Position numbers and translations under genes: made by a program. Shown here in pieces: positions 7,975 through 21,378 of a DNA stretch of 64,000 nucleotides. A model generated the notes under the pieces. The model was not told where the DNA came from and did not search any database. It saw only the letters and a program-made list of their open reading frames with translations. The stretch's first letter is position 1, and the number at the start of each line of letters is the position of its first letter. Source of the stretch: Zea mays (taxonomy: Eukaryota > Streptophyta > Magnoliopsida > Poales > Poaceae); NCBI RefSeq assembly GCF_902167145.1, contig NC_050099.1:11360434-11424433 (forward strand). The letters are read 5' to 3'.

Positions 7975-10900
7975 TGTCATACCCGGATTTAAGGGACAAA
8001 GTCGAGTGCATGTCATAAATGCACTAAAGAAGACAATATATATAATAACAGAGTGTATATAGATAAATGTTACAATATAATCAGAATATTTATTATATAG
8101 CGGAAGTCTTACAAAATAAAATATACACATAAATCGAACTAAAGTCTATCCTTGACGCCACCTAGATCAAATCGAACTCCTCGTTATGTGGGTCCTCTTG
8201 AATCACCTGTTCTTCTCTTGTGGGGGTGTGAGACAGCAAGGGTAAGCTCACACATGTTCATCGCTCAACAAGTTGTGAGGAATAATGTGGTATGAACTCA
8301 CCAAATGTGGGAGTTCATGTGATGTGTAAGGCTGATCAACAATAAAGGTTAAAGCTGAACATTGCTTTTAATAAGTTGGTTAAATAACAAACCATAATAA
8401 ATAATAGAACAAAATTAATAAATAATCCCATACAATGCAAATGATAAATTGAATTTAAGTTTCATAAATTAATCATGCGAGAGTCCTGAGCTGCTCATGA
8501 CCATGAGCTCGGCTAGTATATCAATTTTACACTCTGCAGAGGTTGTACCCTGTACCCACAAGTCGTGTATCCCATGTCGCCGGGGTTTGCAAGGCCCTTA
8601 GACACTACCGAGGTGAATGACTAGGGATCCACTACGAGGCCTTTACAAAGTTCCACTAGCTTCCGAAAACCGCTACAGTTTATGGGAACAGCACTTGCAA
8701 GAATCCCTCGTCTGACCGTCATCGCAGCAAAATCAACCCGAGAACCTCCCTGCATGCAACTCCCCTACTGCCTTTGTCCCTTTCGGGTAAGGTAGTCTTC
8801 CACTATCTTTTCTAATTAGTTAGCCAAGGGGTCTCATTCCTCTCTTGTGGTGGCACGTGTTTCTCAAGTTAAGCTCCACGTTCCAATTAAAGATAATGAT
8901 CTTGACATGAACATAAATAACATAACAGAATAATTGGAACATGGATATAATGAAATATTAACCAAAAACCATATAAAGCAATAGCATAACTACCCAAATG
9001 ATTCAGGGGTAAACAACGTAAAAAGGATAAATAGACTAGGGTGACCTATTGGGTCCTATCAAAATTAAACCTATGCATGAATAAGTGATATTAAAGAACA
9101 TTATTGGGTAAAAAGTTGTCAAGGGCACAACTTGCCTGGGACTTGAGATTCTAGGTACCAGGATGATCCTCAGATCCACGTGACCTCACTGCTAGTCGTA
9201 GCAATACAAACAAACATGGTATAGATAAAATTAACATCACACCAAACATAAGTACAAACTTAATAATAATAATCTACGCGTTGCTACGAGATCGAGGGTT
9301 CGAGAACTACTAAGACCGGAGTTACGATTAAGGAGTTATGATTTTATAGAAGATCTGTTTGATTAAAATATTAAACTATACTATAAATTGGTTAATATAA
9401 ATCATATGAGAGAATATCTTATAAATAATTAACTCACTTTGATCTAAGTTATAAATTGACCATAGATCATATTTTATTAAATTATAATGATAAACAAATT
9501 AACAAGACTAACCAACCTAAGTTAAATAAAGATCTAATTATAAAAGAATGGGACATGGTATAATAAATGTTGTTATTGCATAATAAATATTTGTACGAGA
9601 CTAATGCAACTTGAATGGATCACATCGGAGTTATAGATTTTAAGTTATGAATTTCTAAAGATTCTATGTGTTTTGTACAAGATTAAATAGAATATAAATT
9701 TTAATGTGACTTTCATGTCAAAACATGGGCACTAATTGATAAACAATAATATTATAAAATTATAGAAATTGGAATGGACTAATTTGGACTTAGTATGAAT
9801 TTTCTAGGAATTAAACAAGCTTTAATAATTATTTTCACATTAAAAACCATTTCTGAAATGAATTTCCCTGCCTTTGGTCTGCTCGCATGAAATCTGGAAA
9901 GCGCAGGGGCTAGCATATAAAAATTCCCTAGACTCAAAGCTACAGTCGAATGGACGACGGATTGTTTTCTGTAAACATTAAGGGTTCTTTAGCAAAATGG
10001 CTAGGCCCAAGGGGTACACTAGGATCCGAGCCGTTGGATCGTGATTCATCCATCCAGATTAGACGCACCCATGTTATGATCCGGGGTGCGATCCTAACCC
10101 TTGGATCCGAGATCCATGACTCGATCACGTCCGATCCCAACCCGACGACCCGGATCAAGTGCAACAAGGGGTATCTAAACATCGAATCACAACCGTCCAC
10201 TTCTGATTTAATGAGGCCAAGACCCGACTCCGATCGCCGATTGACGGACGGACGGTCACGATTTACTCCCCCCAACGGGTATTCCCACGCCTAATCACCA
10301 CCACCCATCTACGGATCGACGACCCGCAGAGCACCAGCGCGCACGACTCTCCCCTAACACCACGCGCGTGGTGGCGCCAGAGCGCCCACGGCGGCGCCAT
10401 GGCCGGCGTCGCCCAAACTCCGAACCGCGAGACCGAACACCGATTCGATTGCAGCAACCCGTAGCGGTTATCAACACAATGTAGAAGAGAGGTCGCTCAC
10501 CGAGAGTCTAGAAGCGCCCTGATCCACCCTCGAGACGCGGCGGGTCAAGGTGGGCAGCGACGAATTCCGGCCGCCATAGGGCTGATTCCTCCCCGATTTG
10601 GCTACGGCGTCAGACCGGCAACCACGCAAAGCACCTAGGCACGAAGCATACCTCCGGTCGTCCGTTGTGGATGAGAACAACACCGACGGCGCGACGCAAC
10701 AGTAGAGGATATGCAAGCACGGGGAGGGAGAAGCAGGGGATGGATAGCCGTGTGAAGGCTTTATACGGCTGGGAAGGTGCGGCCACGACATGTCGTGCGC
10801 GATCGCCATGCCGAATTCGCTGGCGAATTCCTAGCCGAGCGTGACAGAGAGATGGTTGAGGGAAGAGATAGAGGTGACAGATGGGTCCCACGATCCAGTG

Positions 10901-11530
10901 AGTCAGCGGCGCGCGTAAGCTACGGAGCAAGCGCTGACAGCCTCGGCCCACCAGTCAGAGTCGGGTGGGGTTTAGCGCGCGGGAGCCGTATGCAGGTGGG
11001 CCGCGCAAGGGAAGCAGTTAGGTTAGTTGGGCCGTCCGGGACGAGGGGAGCCTAGTTAGGTTTAGTTCTCTCTTTTTATTAATCTATTTGAATTTCTTCC
11101 TAGATTTCAAATTTGATACTTGAATTCAAATTCGATTTGAAAACTGCCCTTAAGCTTTCTGTACAAATAAAAATACTATTTTTAAAAGGATTAGATTTAT
11201 GTTTATTATTATTATTATTATTATTATTTTCTATATTCCTCTCCTTTTCTTCTCTTCTCTTTTTCTCTTTTATTTTTGAATTCATATTTTGAACTTAAAC
11301 ATGTCTCACAAAATGTTAAATAGAAATACAGGAACCTCAGCATGAGGTGTGTATTCCAAAGTTTATTTATTTGTTATTTGATCGATATAATTCTATTATT
11401 TGAATATGCACACGTAGAAGAAACTCAAATAAATCTCCAAAGGTTCCATAAATTCCCCAAGACATTAAATTATACTATATTTATTTATTTATATTCTTAT
11501 TTTTCTTTGGTACAAATTTTGGGCTCTGCA
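7975..11530 (-). repeat. Element A, left LTR (3' LTR in element orientation)
   Basis: On the plus strand it runs TGTCATACCCGGATTTAAGG to GGGCTCTGCA (about 3.56 kb). It is homologous over its whole length to 14288-17388 plus 32106-32587. The purine tract AAGGGGTAGAATT (minus strand) lies just outside at 11531-11543, so the element reads on the minus strand. A TATA-like box (TATAAAG) is at 10759-10765 on the minus strand, and a TTA microsatellite is near 11200. GC-rich short frames at 9940-11055 occur in both LTRs and have no protein signature. Confidence 0.85.
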
Positions 11531-11754
11531 AATTCTACCCCTTAACAGAAATCTCGTCATCGAGATTTGTAAGGAAAGGGTATATAACCATGTTATCTCA
11601 AACATATGCACAGACAAAATCTCAGCATGATGCAAAATTTTATTAGCAACACATACGATCAATTAGACCTTATTATTATTCTCAATATAGTAAAATACTA
11701 ACTACTAACTAAGGTAACACTTAGATCTTACAAATAGTAGTATATATATATATA

Positions 11755-11990
11755 TTTATGTAGCTTGGTGGAGCTGGTGGTGGTGGTGGAGGTTGTTGTT
11801 GTCGTTGTCTTTCCAACCGTGTTTGCCTTATTTCTTGACGTATCTCCAGTCGGTCCTGACGTATTTCCTGGTGTTCTTGTCTTATCTAATTTTGCATTTC
11901 GGTAACTATGTTTGACATTTGTTGTATTACCATCATTTGGGCAGCAACCACTTGGTCGATTCCAACCGGTGGAGGATTTGGAGGATTCAT
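11755..11990 (-). pseudogene. Gag N-terminal remnant of element A
   Basis: From an ATG at 11990-11988 the minus strand reads a Pro-rich start (MNPPNPPPVGIDQVVAAQMM). A Gln/Arg/Glu-rich helix with RQEIRQ repeats follows, and then a poly-Pro run before the frame is lost. One in-frame TAG interrupts it at about residue 42. The composition resembles the N-terminus of plant gypsy gag proteins. No capsid core or zinc knuckle follows. Confidence 0.5.
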
Positions 11991-13539
11991 TTCTGTTTGT
12001 TGTTGCCTGACAATCTTTCCTTCCTGGTATTGACCATCGAAGTTAGAGATATATGGTAAAAATAGTTTTGCAAGGCAGAACGAATATGCTAGTAGTTGGC
12101 TATGAATTGAAGATTCTTTGACATGGCTTAATCTGTTGTTTTATGTCAAGCTTGGGGTAACTAGTTGTATAAGGTGAATATCCAAGGTTAAAATAGAATT
12201 TGTCAAGATGAGATAAACTATATGGTGTAGGTCAAAAACTTGTTTCACATTTGGTGGGGACAGATAGATTATGCCATTCATCATGACTCTATGGGTTGGG
12301 TTAGCTCTTATGCTCATGGTTGAGTTGGTCTAACGTGCTAAGTTAAGTTAACACATGGCTAGAAGGGTCCAAGTACCACTAGTCTGGTTAGGCAGACCAC
12401 ATTGGATTAGATCACACTAGATTCTATAATACTATTTAAGAATACCATTTAGTTGAGCATAACAAGCTGACTTTATCTTTATGAAATTCTAGTATATTTT
12501 TTACCTCAGTGGAACTTCCAATTATTATATATTTTTATACACCTAGAATTTTCATGCCATTAATAGGGGTGGCATAGAAACAAGGGTACATTAGATTTTT
12601 GCCATTAGGTGAGTGTAGAGAAGATTTGGGGGTAAAAGAAAGTTAGGTAAGGGAGACTTTTATTCCGAATGGTGAATCTCGATTCATCTGAAGATCTGTT
12701 TCTACTTGTATCTTTCATTGTCGAGGTTAACCTTCTTCTTGGATCTAATTTAAGAACCATCGGTTGTGGTGTTAGATGCCATTAATCGAGTGGGGATAAC
12801 AATTGCGGGTACATGGGGTAGATAGATCAAACAGAGTTTTACTTTTCCTTTGGGATAAATGAGTTGGGCAACCTATAACATAGGCTAGTTTGTGATTTCA
12901 TGGACGAGTTGGTCTAAGATACTCGTTTAAGTTTAAACCCATTTATAGAAATATGGTCTAATCCATGTTAGTATTAACAAACTTGTTTAAGTAACTCACG
13001 TTAGATTGGATATAACTAGTTTAGACTAGTTTAAGTTAGATAGATCTACCAGGGTAGCATATATATTATTAGGACATGTTAGAATCTTTTGCAATAGGAT
13101 GGATTATATGGTGTAGGTAAGTCAAAATCTCTGCTAGGTTAAAACAGAGGGGTTATGTGGATAGGGTAGTTGCATAAGGCCGAGTTGGTCGATTATTCTT
13201 AATTTAGTGCAGAGTGAATCAAGTTAGAACATGTGGATAGGGTCTAATCCATTTCGCTAGTATTAACTAACCTGTTTGAGTGGGTCATATTGGGTTAGTT
13301 CAGATTAGATGGGAACTAGATTAGTTTAGCATAACTAGATTTGACTAAATAAGACCTAATTAATTTTGGATCAGATTAGGTTGAATGGGGTCTAGGTATG
13401 ACCAGATTAATCTAGATAAGATCTAGAATATATTTATATGACTGGTTTAGTCTCGATAAGATCCAATTAATTGGGATTAAATCATGGTTGTTATCCCATA
13501 ATGAGATAAGCAAAGTGGTGGGGATAAGTATGCCTATTA

Positions 13540-13800
13540 GGACAAGATGAGTCTCTAAGACTAAGATAGAATCTTTTGAGATTAGTTAGATTGATTAGGA
13601 TAAGATGATAATCCTTTCGAGATGAGATGAGTCTATTAAGGTAAGAGAGTATCTTTTAAGATAAGATGGATTTATTAAGATAAGAGAGAGTCTTTTAAGA
13701 TAAGAGGGATCTATCAAGATAAGAGAGAATCTTTTAAGATAAGATGGATCTATTAATATCGGAGAGTATCTTTTAAGGTAAGATGGATCTATTTGACATA
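13540..13800. repeat. Degenerate tandem array, unit about 40-45 bp
   Basis: Successive units have the form GATGGATCTATTAAGATAAGAGAGAATCTTTTAAGATAA with substitutions, in about six copies. It lies in the non-coding interior of element A. Confidence 0.7.
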
Positions 13801-14272
13801 CTCTAGTGGGGGATATTCTTAGTTGATCTAATTTATCTTATAAATATATCTAGTCTAATAGATCGATTTTTAACAGGGAATATTCTGTGTTGTCTATTTT
13901 GTAATTATTTTCCCCTATGTCTAGGTGTATATGTAGATACAATTGTGGACATTACTCCACAACCCATCACACTCAATCAAAGATCCAAATCAGACAAGTA
14001 TCATAAGAACAAACACTCAAGCGTATAGATACCTATAAAAATAGTTTTGCTTTTGTTCCTAAGAGTAGGTCTCCTATTCCTAAAGGTCACTTTAGTCACA
14101 TGATTTCAAAGTGTGAAATCCACTTTTGTCTTTAGACGGAAAAGGTAAGAATAATTAGAGCAAGCGGAAATAGATGAGAAAAGATTAATATAAGGTTAGA
14201 AACGAATCAGAGTAAGGTAAGTAGACAATGGTTGTCCAGCTCTATCTAGGTTTCGTCCTACAGTCAACATTC

Positions 14273-14283
14273 CTCTAATACCA
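14273..14283 (-). other. Primer-binding site of element A (decayed iMet type)
   Basis: The minus strand reads TGGTATTAGAG four bases outside the right LTR. One C-to-T change separates it from TGGTATCAGAG. This confirms minus orientation and makes the right LTR the 5' LTR. Confidence 0.7.
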
Positions 14284-14287
14284 CTTC

Positions 14288-17200
14288 TGTCACACCCGGA
14301 TTTAAGGGACAAAGCCGGGTGCATCTCATACATAGGCTAAAGAAGACAACATATATAATAACAGAGTGTATAGAGATAAATGTCACAATATAATCAGAGT
14401 ATTTATTACATAGCGGAAGTCTTACAAAATAAAAGATACACATAGATCGAACTAAAGTCCATCCTTGGCGCCATAAAGTCAACTGGGAGACGCCACCTAA
14501 ATCAAATCGAACTCCTCGTTATGTGGCTCCTCTTGAACCACCTGTTCTTCTCCTGTGGGGGGGTGTAAGAGAACAAGGGTGAGCTCACACATGTTCATCT
14601 CTCAACAAGTTGTGGGGAATAATGTGGCATGAACTCACCAAAGGTGGGAGTTCATGTGATGTGTAAGGCTGATCAACAATAGAGGTTAAAGCTGAGCATT
14701 GCTTTTAATAAGTTGGTCAAATTTTTATTAGCACTTACTAAATGTAAGTAAATACCAAACCATAATAAATAATAGAACAAAATTAATAAATAATCCCATG
14801 CAATGCAAATGACAAATTGAATTTAAGTTCCATAAATTAATCATGCGAGAGTCCTGAGCTGCTCATGACCGTGAGCTCGGCTAGTATAGCGGTTTTACAC
14901 TCTGCAGAGGTTGTATCCTGTACCCACAAGTCGTGTATCCCATGTCGCCAGGGTTTGCAAGGCCCTTAGACACTACCGAGGTGAATGGCTAGGGATCCAC
15001 TACGAGGCCTTTACAAAGTTCCATTAGCCTCCGAAAACCCGCTACAGTTTATGAGAAGAACACTTGCAAGAATCTTTCGTCTGACCGCCGTCGCAACAAA
15101 ATCAACCCGAGAACCTCCCTGCATGCAACTCCCCTACTGCCCTTGCCCCTTTCAGGTAAGGTAGTCTTCCACTAGCTTTCCTAATTGGTTAGCCAAGGGG
15201 TCCCATTCCTCCCTTCTGGTGGCACGCGTTTCTCAAGTTAAGCTCCACGTTCCAATTAAAGATAATGATCTTGACATGAACATAAATAACATAACAGAAT
15301 AATTGGAACATGGATATAATGAAATATTAACCCAAAACCATATAAAGCAATAACATAACTACCCAAATGATTCAGGGGTAAACAAGGTAAAAAGAATAAA
15401 CAGACTAGGGTGACCTATTGGGTCCCATCAAAATTAAACCTATGGATGAATGATATTAAAGAACATTATTGGGTAAAAAGTGGTCAAGGGCACAACTTGC
15501 CTGGGACTTGAGATTTCAGGTATTAGGATGATCCTCAGATCCACGTGACCTCACTGCTAGTCGTAGCAATACAAACAAACATGGTATAGATAAAATTAAC
15601 ATCACACCAAACATAAGTACAAACTGAATAATAATAATCTACGCGTTGCTACGAGATCGCGTGTTCGAGAACTACTAAAATCGGAGTTACGATTAAGGAG
15701 TTATGATTTTATAGAAGATCTATGTGATTAAAATATTAAACTATACTATAAATTGGTTAGTATAAATCATATGAGAGAATATCTTATAAATAATTAACAC
15801 ACTTTGATCTAAGTTATAAATTGACCATAGATCATATTTTAGTAAATTATAATGATAAGCAAATTAACAATACTAACCAACATAAGTTAAATAAAGATCT
15901 AATTATACAAGAATGGGACATGGTATAATAAATGTTGTTATTGCTAGTAAATATTTGTATGAGACTAACGCAACTTGAATGGATCACATCGGAATTACAG
16001 ATTTTAAGTTATGAATTTCTAAAGATTTTATGTGTTTTGTACAAGATTAAATAGAATATAAACTTTAATGTGACTTTCATGTCAAAACATGGGCACTAAT
16101 TGATAAAAAATAATATTATAAAATTATAGAAATTGGAATGGACTAATTTGGACTTAGTATGAATTTTCTTGGAATTAAACAAGCTTTAATAATTATTTTC
16201 ACATTAAAAATCATTTCTGAAATGAATTTCCCTGCCTCTGGTCTGCGCGCATGAAATCTGGAAAGCGCAGGGGCTAGCATATAAAAATTCCCTAGACTCA
16301 AAGCTACAGTCGCATGGACGACAGGTTGTTTTCTGTAAACAATAAGGGTTCTTTAGCAAAATGGCTAGGGGTGCGATCCTAATCCCTGGATCGTGATTCA
16401 TCCATCCAGATTAGACGCACCCATGTTATGATCCGGGGTGCTATCCTAACACCTAGATCCGAGATCTAAGGCCCGAAATCACCCATGACCCGATCATGTC
16501 CGATCCCAACCCGACGACCCGGATCAAGTGCGACAAGGGGTATCTAAACATCGAATCACAGTCGTCCATTCTCGATCCTACGCTACGGATTTAATGAGGC
16601 CAAGACCCGACTCCGATCGCCGATTGACGGACAGACGGTCACGATCTACTCCCCCCAACGGGTACTCCCACGCCTAATCACCACCGCCCATCTACGGATC
16701 GATGCCCCGCAGAGCACCAGCGCGCAAGACTCTCCCCTAACACCACGCGCGCGGCGGCGCCATGGCCGGTGTCGCCCAAACTCCGAACCACGCGCCCGAA
16801 CACCGATTCGATTGCGGCAACCCGTAGTGGTTATCAACACAATGTAGAAGAGAGGTCGCTCACGGAAAGTCTAGAAGCGCCTTGATCCACCCTCGGGACG
16901 CAACGGGTCAAGGTGGGCGGCAACGAATTCCAGCCGCTACAGGGCTGATTCCTCCCCGATTTGGCTATGGCGTCACACCGGTAACCACGCAAAGCACCTA
17001 GGCACGAAGCATACGCCCGGTCGTCCGTTGTGGATGAGAACAACACCGACGGCGCAATGCGGCAGTAGAGGAAATGCGAGCACGAGGAGGGAGAAGCGGG
17101 GGATGGATAGCTGTGGGAAGGCTTTATACGGCTAGGAAGGTGCAGCCACGACAGGTCATGCGCGGTCGCCATGCCGAATTCGCCGGCGAATTCCCAACCG

Positions 17201-17388
17201 AGCGCGACGGAGAGATGGTTGAGGGAAGAGATAGAGCTGACGAATGGGTCCCACGATCTAGTGAGTCAGCGGCGCGCGTAAGCCACAGAGCAAGCGCTGA
17301 CAGCCTAGGCCCACCAGTCAGAGTCGGCTGGGGTTTAACACGCTGGAGCCGTATGCGGGTGGGCCGCATAGGGGAAGCAGTTAGGTTA
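14288..17388 (-). repeat. Element A, right LTR, first segment (before insertion of B)
   Basis: It starts TGTCACACCCGGATTTAAGG and follows the left LTR with many substitutions and indels, for example an extra 30 bp near 14721-14752. It is interrupted at the target site GGTTA (17384-17388) and resumes at 32101. Confidence 0.87.
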
Positions 17389-20196
17389 TGAAGCGTCCCG
17401 ATCCTTTGGGACTCAAATGTGATACAATTACTAGTCCTAGGAGGCTAGTAACCACATTCATTACTTCAAATAGTTACAGAGTTTGAATACTGTTATTACA
17501 ATACCGGGGGATACAAGCTCGAGAGTGAGCCAAAAATCATATAGCTCAGTGGAAGATAAAATAGCCCAGGCCACAGGCAGAACTGGGTGAAGACACAGCC
17601 CCATCAATCAAGCATAGTAGAAAAGAAGTCTTCAGCTGCTGAAAGACATAAATAAATCTGGGTGAATACACTAGGTATTCCGCAAGCCCACCCGGCTCCC
17701 GTAAAGAGAAAGTGACATATATTGTACATGCTTTATATGGTGGAGTTGAAGTCACTCATACTTTTTCAGAGAAAGGCAATACTCATTGTTGAAGGTTTTC
17801 CCAAGACATTAGAAATAACACTTGCTTGACCACCACTGAGCTTCCAGCTCCCGTGGCACCACTTTCTTTCCAGAACATACACACACATTTCCCTGTTCCC
17901 AGTTGTAGTAGAAACACTAATTGTCATACCATACTAGACTCGTCCATACTAGTGGACACGGACTATTCGAATAGGTTTAGACTCTGCGCAGAGGGGTACA
18001 CTTTACCCACTAGTCCGGCTCTGCGATCTCATGGCCAATGAGATCCGAATCCGAAACTCTTTCCTTCCTTGCACGTCCTAACCTTAACGATTATACCGGA
18101 AGGAGTCAGGCCACCGCCATGTCCAAACCGGACAAAACTTTCCCCCTCCTTATCCTCTCGGTGCTACCCCAGCCTTCATAACCCTGGGGTTGGACCGTAC
18201 GAGTTCAGATCGAGTGGCTGCCCACACAACCTCGAGTGGTTGTACTTTTTGTGAGTACAGGTAATGAAAGATGACAAACCGGTCCTTATACGAGAGGACA
18301 ATCCTTCTGCTCATGCCTAAACCAGCTGAGCCAACACCTTAGGCCCTCCCCTAAACCAGGGAGTCCCTGATCATCCTACTCACCAGGTGATGAGGGTGAG
18401 TACCCTTCATTGCACACTTTTGGAAAACATATACTTGCACCCTTTTTACTTGCCCCATATCTTTTAATCAAAGTAATAGTTAATGCGGGCTCTCTCATGC
18501 TCACCATGCAATTTGATTCCCCTCCCATAATCCAGGCTTAGGCAGTGGTAGAGAGAAATATGTAGATAATGCATCAAGGGAAGGATGGACTTGCCTTCGT
18601 CGAAGCTTTCCTGGCACAAGAGGTTTATCTCGGAGGGGTCGGGTTCTTGCCCTTCTTCCGGAGCTATAAGTTCCGGAGGATCGGATCCCTCTTCCGCTAA
18701 TCAAACACAGATAATAACAATACATCAAACATAGTGACTTTTGTGGGGTGTGCAAGTTCTTATACTTTATTATTTTTGTGCCCTATAATTTATTTAGACT
18801 ATTTTTGGTGCATAAAATATTAGCATCTAAATATATATGTGAAAATGGGAAAAAGAAAAGAGAAAAGAAAAAGGAGAAGGGATTTCCAGCCAGCTGGGCC
18901 GGGGGGATTTCGGCCCAGCAGGCGCAAGCGCGCGAGGGCGGGCGCGCTTTCGGCCCAGTTGGCCCCGCTGCGCGGGGCGACAGCGGGGGACGGCGCCGTA
19001 GCGCGGGGCCCACACGCCAGGGAGAGGGGGTGGCTGACGGTGTTGACGGCAACAGAGGGAGGGGAGGGGGCTCGACCGGGGTTTGGCCGGCGGCGAGCCC
19101 CGCGGCGGTTCTCCGCCGCTGGTCCGGTTCTACGGCGGGGAGGTGGTGGGGAAGCATGGGCGGGTGATGGGGGTCACGGGGGTGAGGCGAATTGGACCGG
19201 CGGTGGCCTATGGCGGCCGGTCCGTGGCACGGTGGCGGGTGCCCGCGGCGGTGATGCCGCCGGTGCGGCTGCCGGCCACAGTAGGGGGGGAAAGTGGCTC
19301 CCTGTGACCGTGAGAGTGTGGCGGAGCTTCGAGCATAGCTTAATTGGACAGAGGATCGCTAGAGAGGGGGAAGGGAGCTCACCGGAGCGATGAAGGGAGC
19401 ACGGCGGTGCTAGCTCGGTAGGCTCGGGGAAGAAGGCAGTGGAGGTGGCCGGAGCTGTGTGGTGAAGACGGGGCTTGGGCGGGCCCTTTTATAGGCGCTC
19501 GGGGGAGGGAGGGGGATGGAGGAGACGACGAGCACCGGTGAGCTCGCCATGATGGCGGGAATGGCGCTAACGCCGATTGAGATGGCTCGGGCAGGCGGGG
19601 GGTGAGGCGACGGCTCGAGTACAGTGGCGGGGTTGTCACGGAGGTTGGGTGAGCATTAATGGCGAGGCGACGAGGCGAGGGGGGCTCGGCGGCGGATGCG
19701 CCGGTGAGGGATGGGCGAGAGGGACGAAGCTGACAGGCGGGCCCTGGCTGCCAGCGAGAGGAAGCGGTGCGAGAGGGAGGGGGATGAGACGCTGACGGGC
19801 GGGGCCCGGATGTCAGCGAGAGGGAGCGGCGCGCGGAGCTGGGCCGCCTGGGCCGGGGAGAGAGGAGGGGAGCGTGGGCGCGCGAGGCTGGTTGGGCCGG
19901 ATTCGGCCCAGCCGGGGGAGGGGGGGTTTCTCTTTTTCTTTTCTTTTTCTAATTCTAATTCCTTTCTTTTCCTTTTTCTATTTTTGTTTCTTTTTGTTTC
20001 TTTTTCCTTTGAGACCAAAAATATTTTCTAAGTGATCCTGAGTGAGAAATATAGTCTATGTGAGGTGCTCTAATTGTTTCAAGTGTATGCACATGAGAAG
20101 GGTTCTAAGGGTAGAGTTTAAGGGAGAAGAATAAAGTAAGGGGGGAGATTTGGAGGTTAGGGTTTCAAACCTTGGTTGGGATTTTGGGATGTTACA
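17389..20196 (-). repeat. Element B left LTR (3' LTR)
   Basis: Plus-strand edges are TGAAGCGTCCCG and GGATGTTACA. It has a GC-rich core (18890-19900) whose long open frames exist on both strands and in both LTRs without protein motifs. A minus-strand TATA box (TATAAAAG) is at 19486-19493. Confidence 0.92.
19486..19493 (-). promoter_or_regulatory. LTR TATA box of element B (copy at 31388-31395)
   Basis: TATAAAAG on the minus strand within a GC-rich context. It is conserved in both LTRs and placed to drive transcription toward gag from the 5' (right) LTR. Confidence 0.65.
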
Positions 20197-20232
20197 AACC
20201 TACCCCACTTAAAGGAATCTCGCCCTCGAGAT

Positions 20233-21378
20233 TTAGACTGGATTTGAGAAAAGATAAGGGTATTCCCTCCTCAAGGAGTCCTCACTCTCCCAGGTAGCTT
20301 CCTCTTCTCCTTCTCTGCTCCACTGAACTTTACAGAGCTTCACCTCTGAGGTGTGGGTCTTTCTGACTGCTGAATCAAGAATCTTCACTGGCTTTTCACG
20401 GTATTGAAGGTTTTTCTGAATCTGCACTGTCTCTTCTTCGAGGTGACTTTCTGGTGCTTGCAGGCATTTGCGGAGCTGGGATATGTGAAACACATTGTGG
20501 ATGTCAGACATGGATTCCGGTAATTCTAGACGGTATGCTGCGGGTCCTACCCTGCCAATGATGGGATAGGGACCTATGAATCGCGGGGCTAGCTTTCCTT
20601 TTACTTGGAACCTCTTGACACCACGCATTGGAGAAACCTTGAGGTAGACGAAGTATCCTTCCTCAAATCTGAGTTCCCTTCGCCTGTTGTCTGCATAACT
20701 CTTCTGCCGACTCTGAGCTTCAAGTAACCTTCTGCGGATCAGTGCAACTTTCTCTTCCGCCTCTTTGACAAAGGCAGGTCCTTCTAGTGCTTTTTCCCCT
20801 ACGTTGGACCACATGAGAGGGTTCTGGCATTTCCGTCCATACAATGCTTCGAATGGTGACATCTTGATGCTGGCCTGATAGCTATTGTTGTATGAGAACT
20901 TTGCATAGGGTAGACTGGATTCCCAACTTCTATCAAATGCTAGCACACATGCTCTTAATAGATCTTCGAGGACTTTGTTGACTCTTTCTGTCTGCCCATC
21001 TGTCTGAGGATGATAAGCGGTACTGAAATCTAGCTTGGTGCCCATAGCTTTCTGAAGGCTTGTCCAGAATTTGGATGTGAACTGGGTTCCCCGGTCTGAC
21101 ACTATCTTTCTTGGGATGCCATGGAGCCGGACTATCTCCTTGAGATAAATTCGGGCAAGGGTGGCTCCTCCAAAGGTAGTTTTCACTGGGATGAAATGGG
21201 CTACCTTGGTGAGACGATCTATTATTACCCAGATGGAATCATTCCCTTTTTGCGTCCGGGGCAATCCGGTTACGAAGTCCATGCCTATTTCTTCCCACTT
21301 CCATTCAGGTATCGGGAGGGGTTGCAATAGGCCTGCAGGTTTTTGGTGCTCGGCTTTCGTTCGTTGGCAGATGTCACA
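20233..21378 (-). pseudogene. Element B integrase core and C-terminal chromodomain-like region
   Basis: The catalytic triad context is visible in order: MDFVTGLP, then SDRGTQFTSKFW, then PQTDGQTERVNK. A Gly-rich GPY/F-type module follows (RFIGPYPIIGRVGPAAYRL). The tail, about 35 residues ending ATWESEDSLRREYPYLF, resembles a chromodomain. Known of the family: this enzyme joins element cDNA to host DNA, and the chromodomain can steer insertion to heterochromatin. The frame is cut off from its zinc-binding region by a TGA at 21376-21378. Confidence 0.88.

Larger units (their letters stand above)
11531..14287 (-). mobile_element. Element A internal region: non-autonomous, about 2.75 kb
   Basis: Between the two LTRs there is no protease, RT, RNase H or integrase. 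Only a gag-like fragment (11755-11990) sits next to the polypurine tract, and a minus-strand primer site sits at the other end. The rest is AT-rich, with recurrent GGTTAGATTAG-like and AAGATAAGATGG-like phrases. Transposition would have needed proteins from another element. Confidence 0.75.

Noticed and set aside
18839..19393. Long GC-rich open frames in the LTRs of element B (also 30722-31209)
   Set aside because: They are open on both strands, lie inside duplicated LTRs, and have a low-complexity Gly/Arg/Ala composition with no motif.
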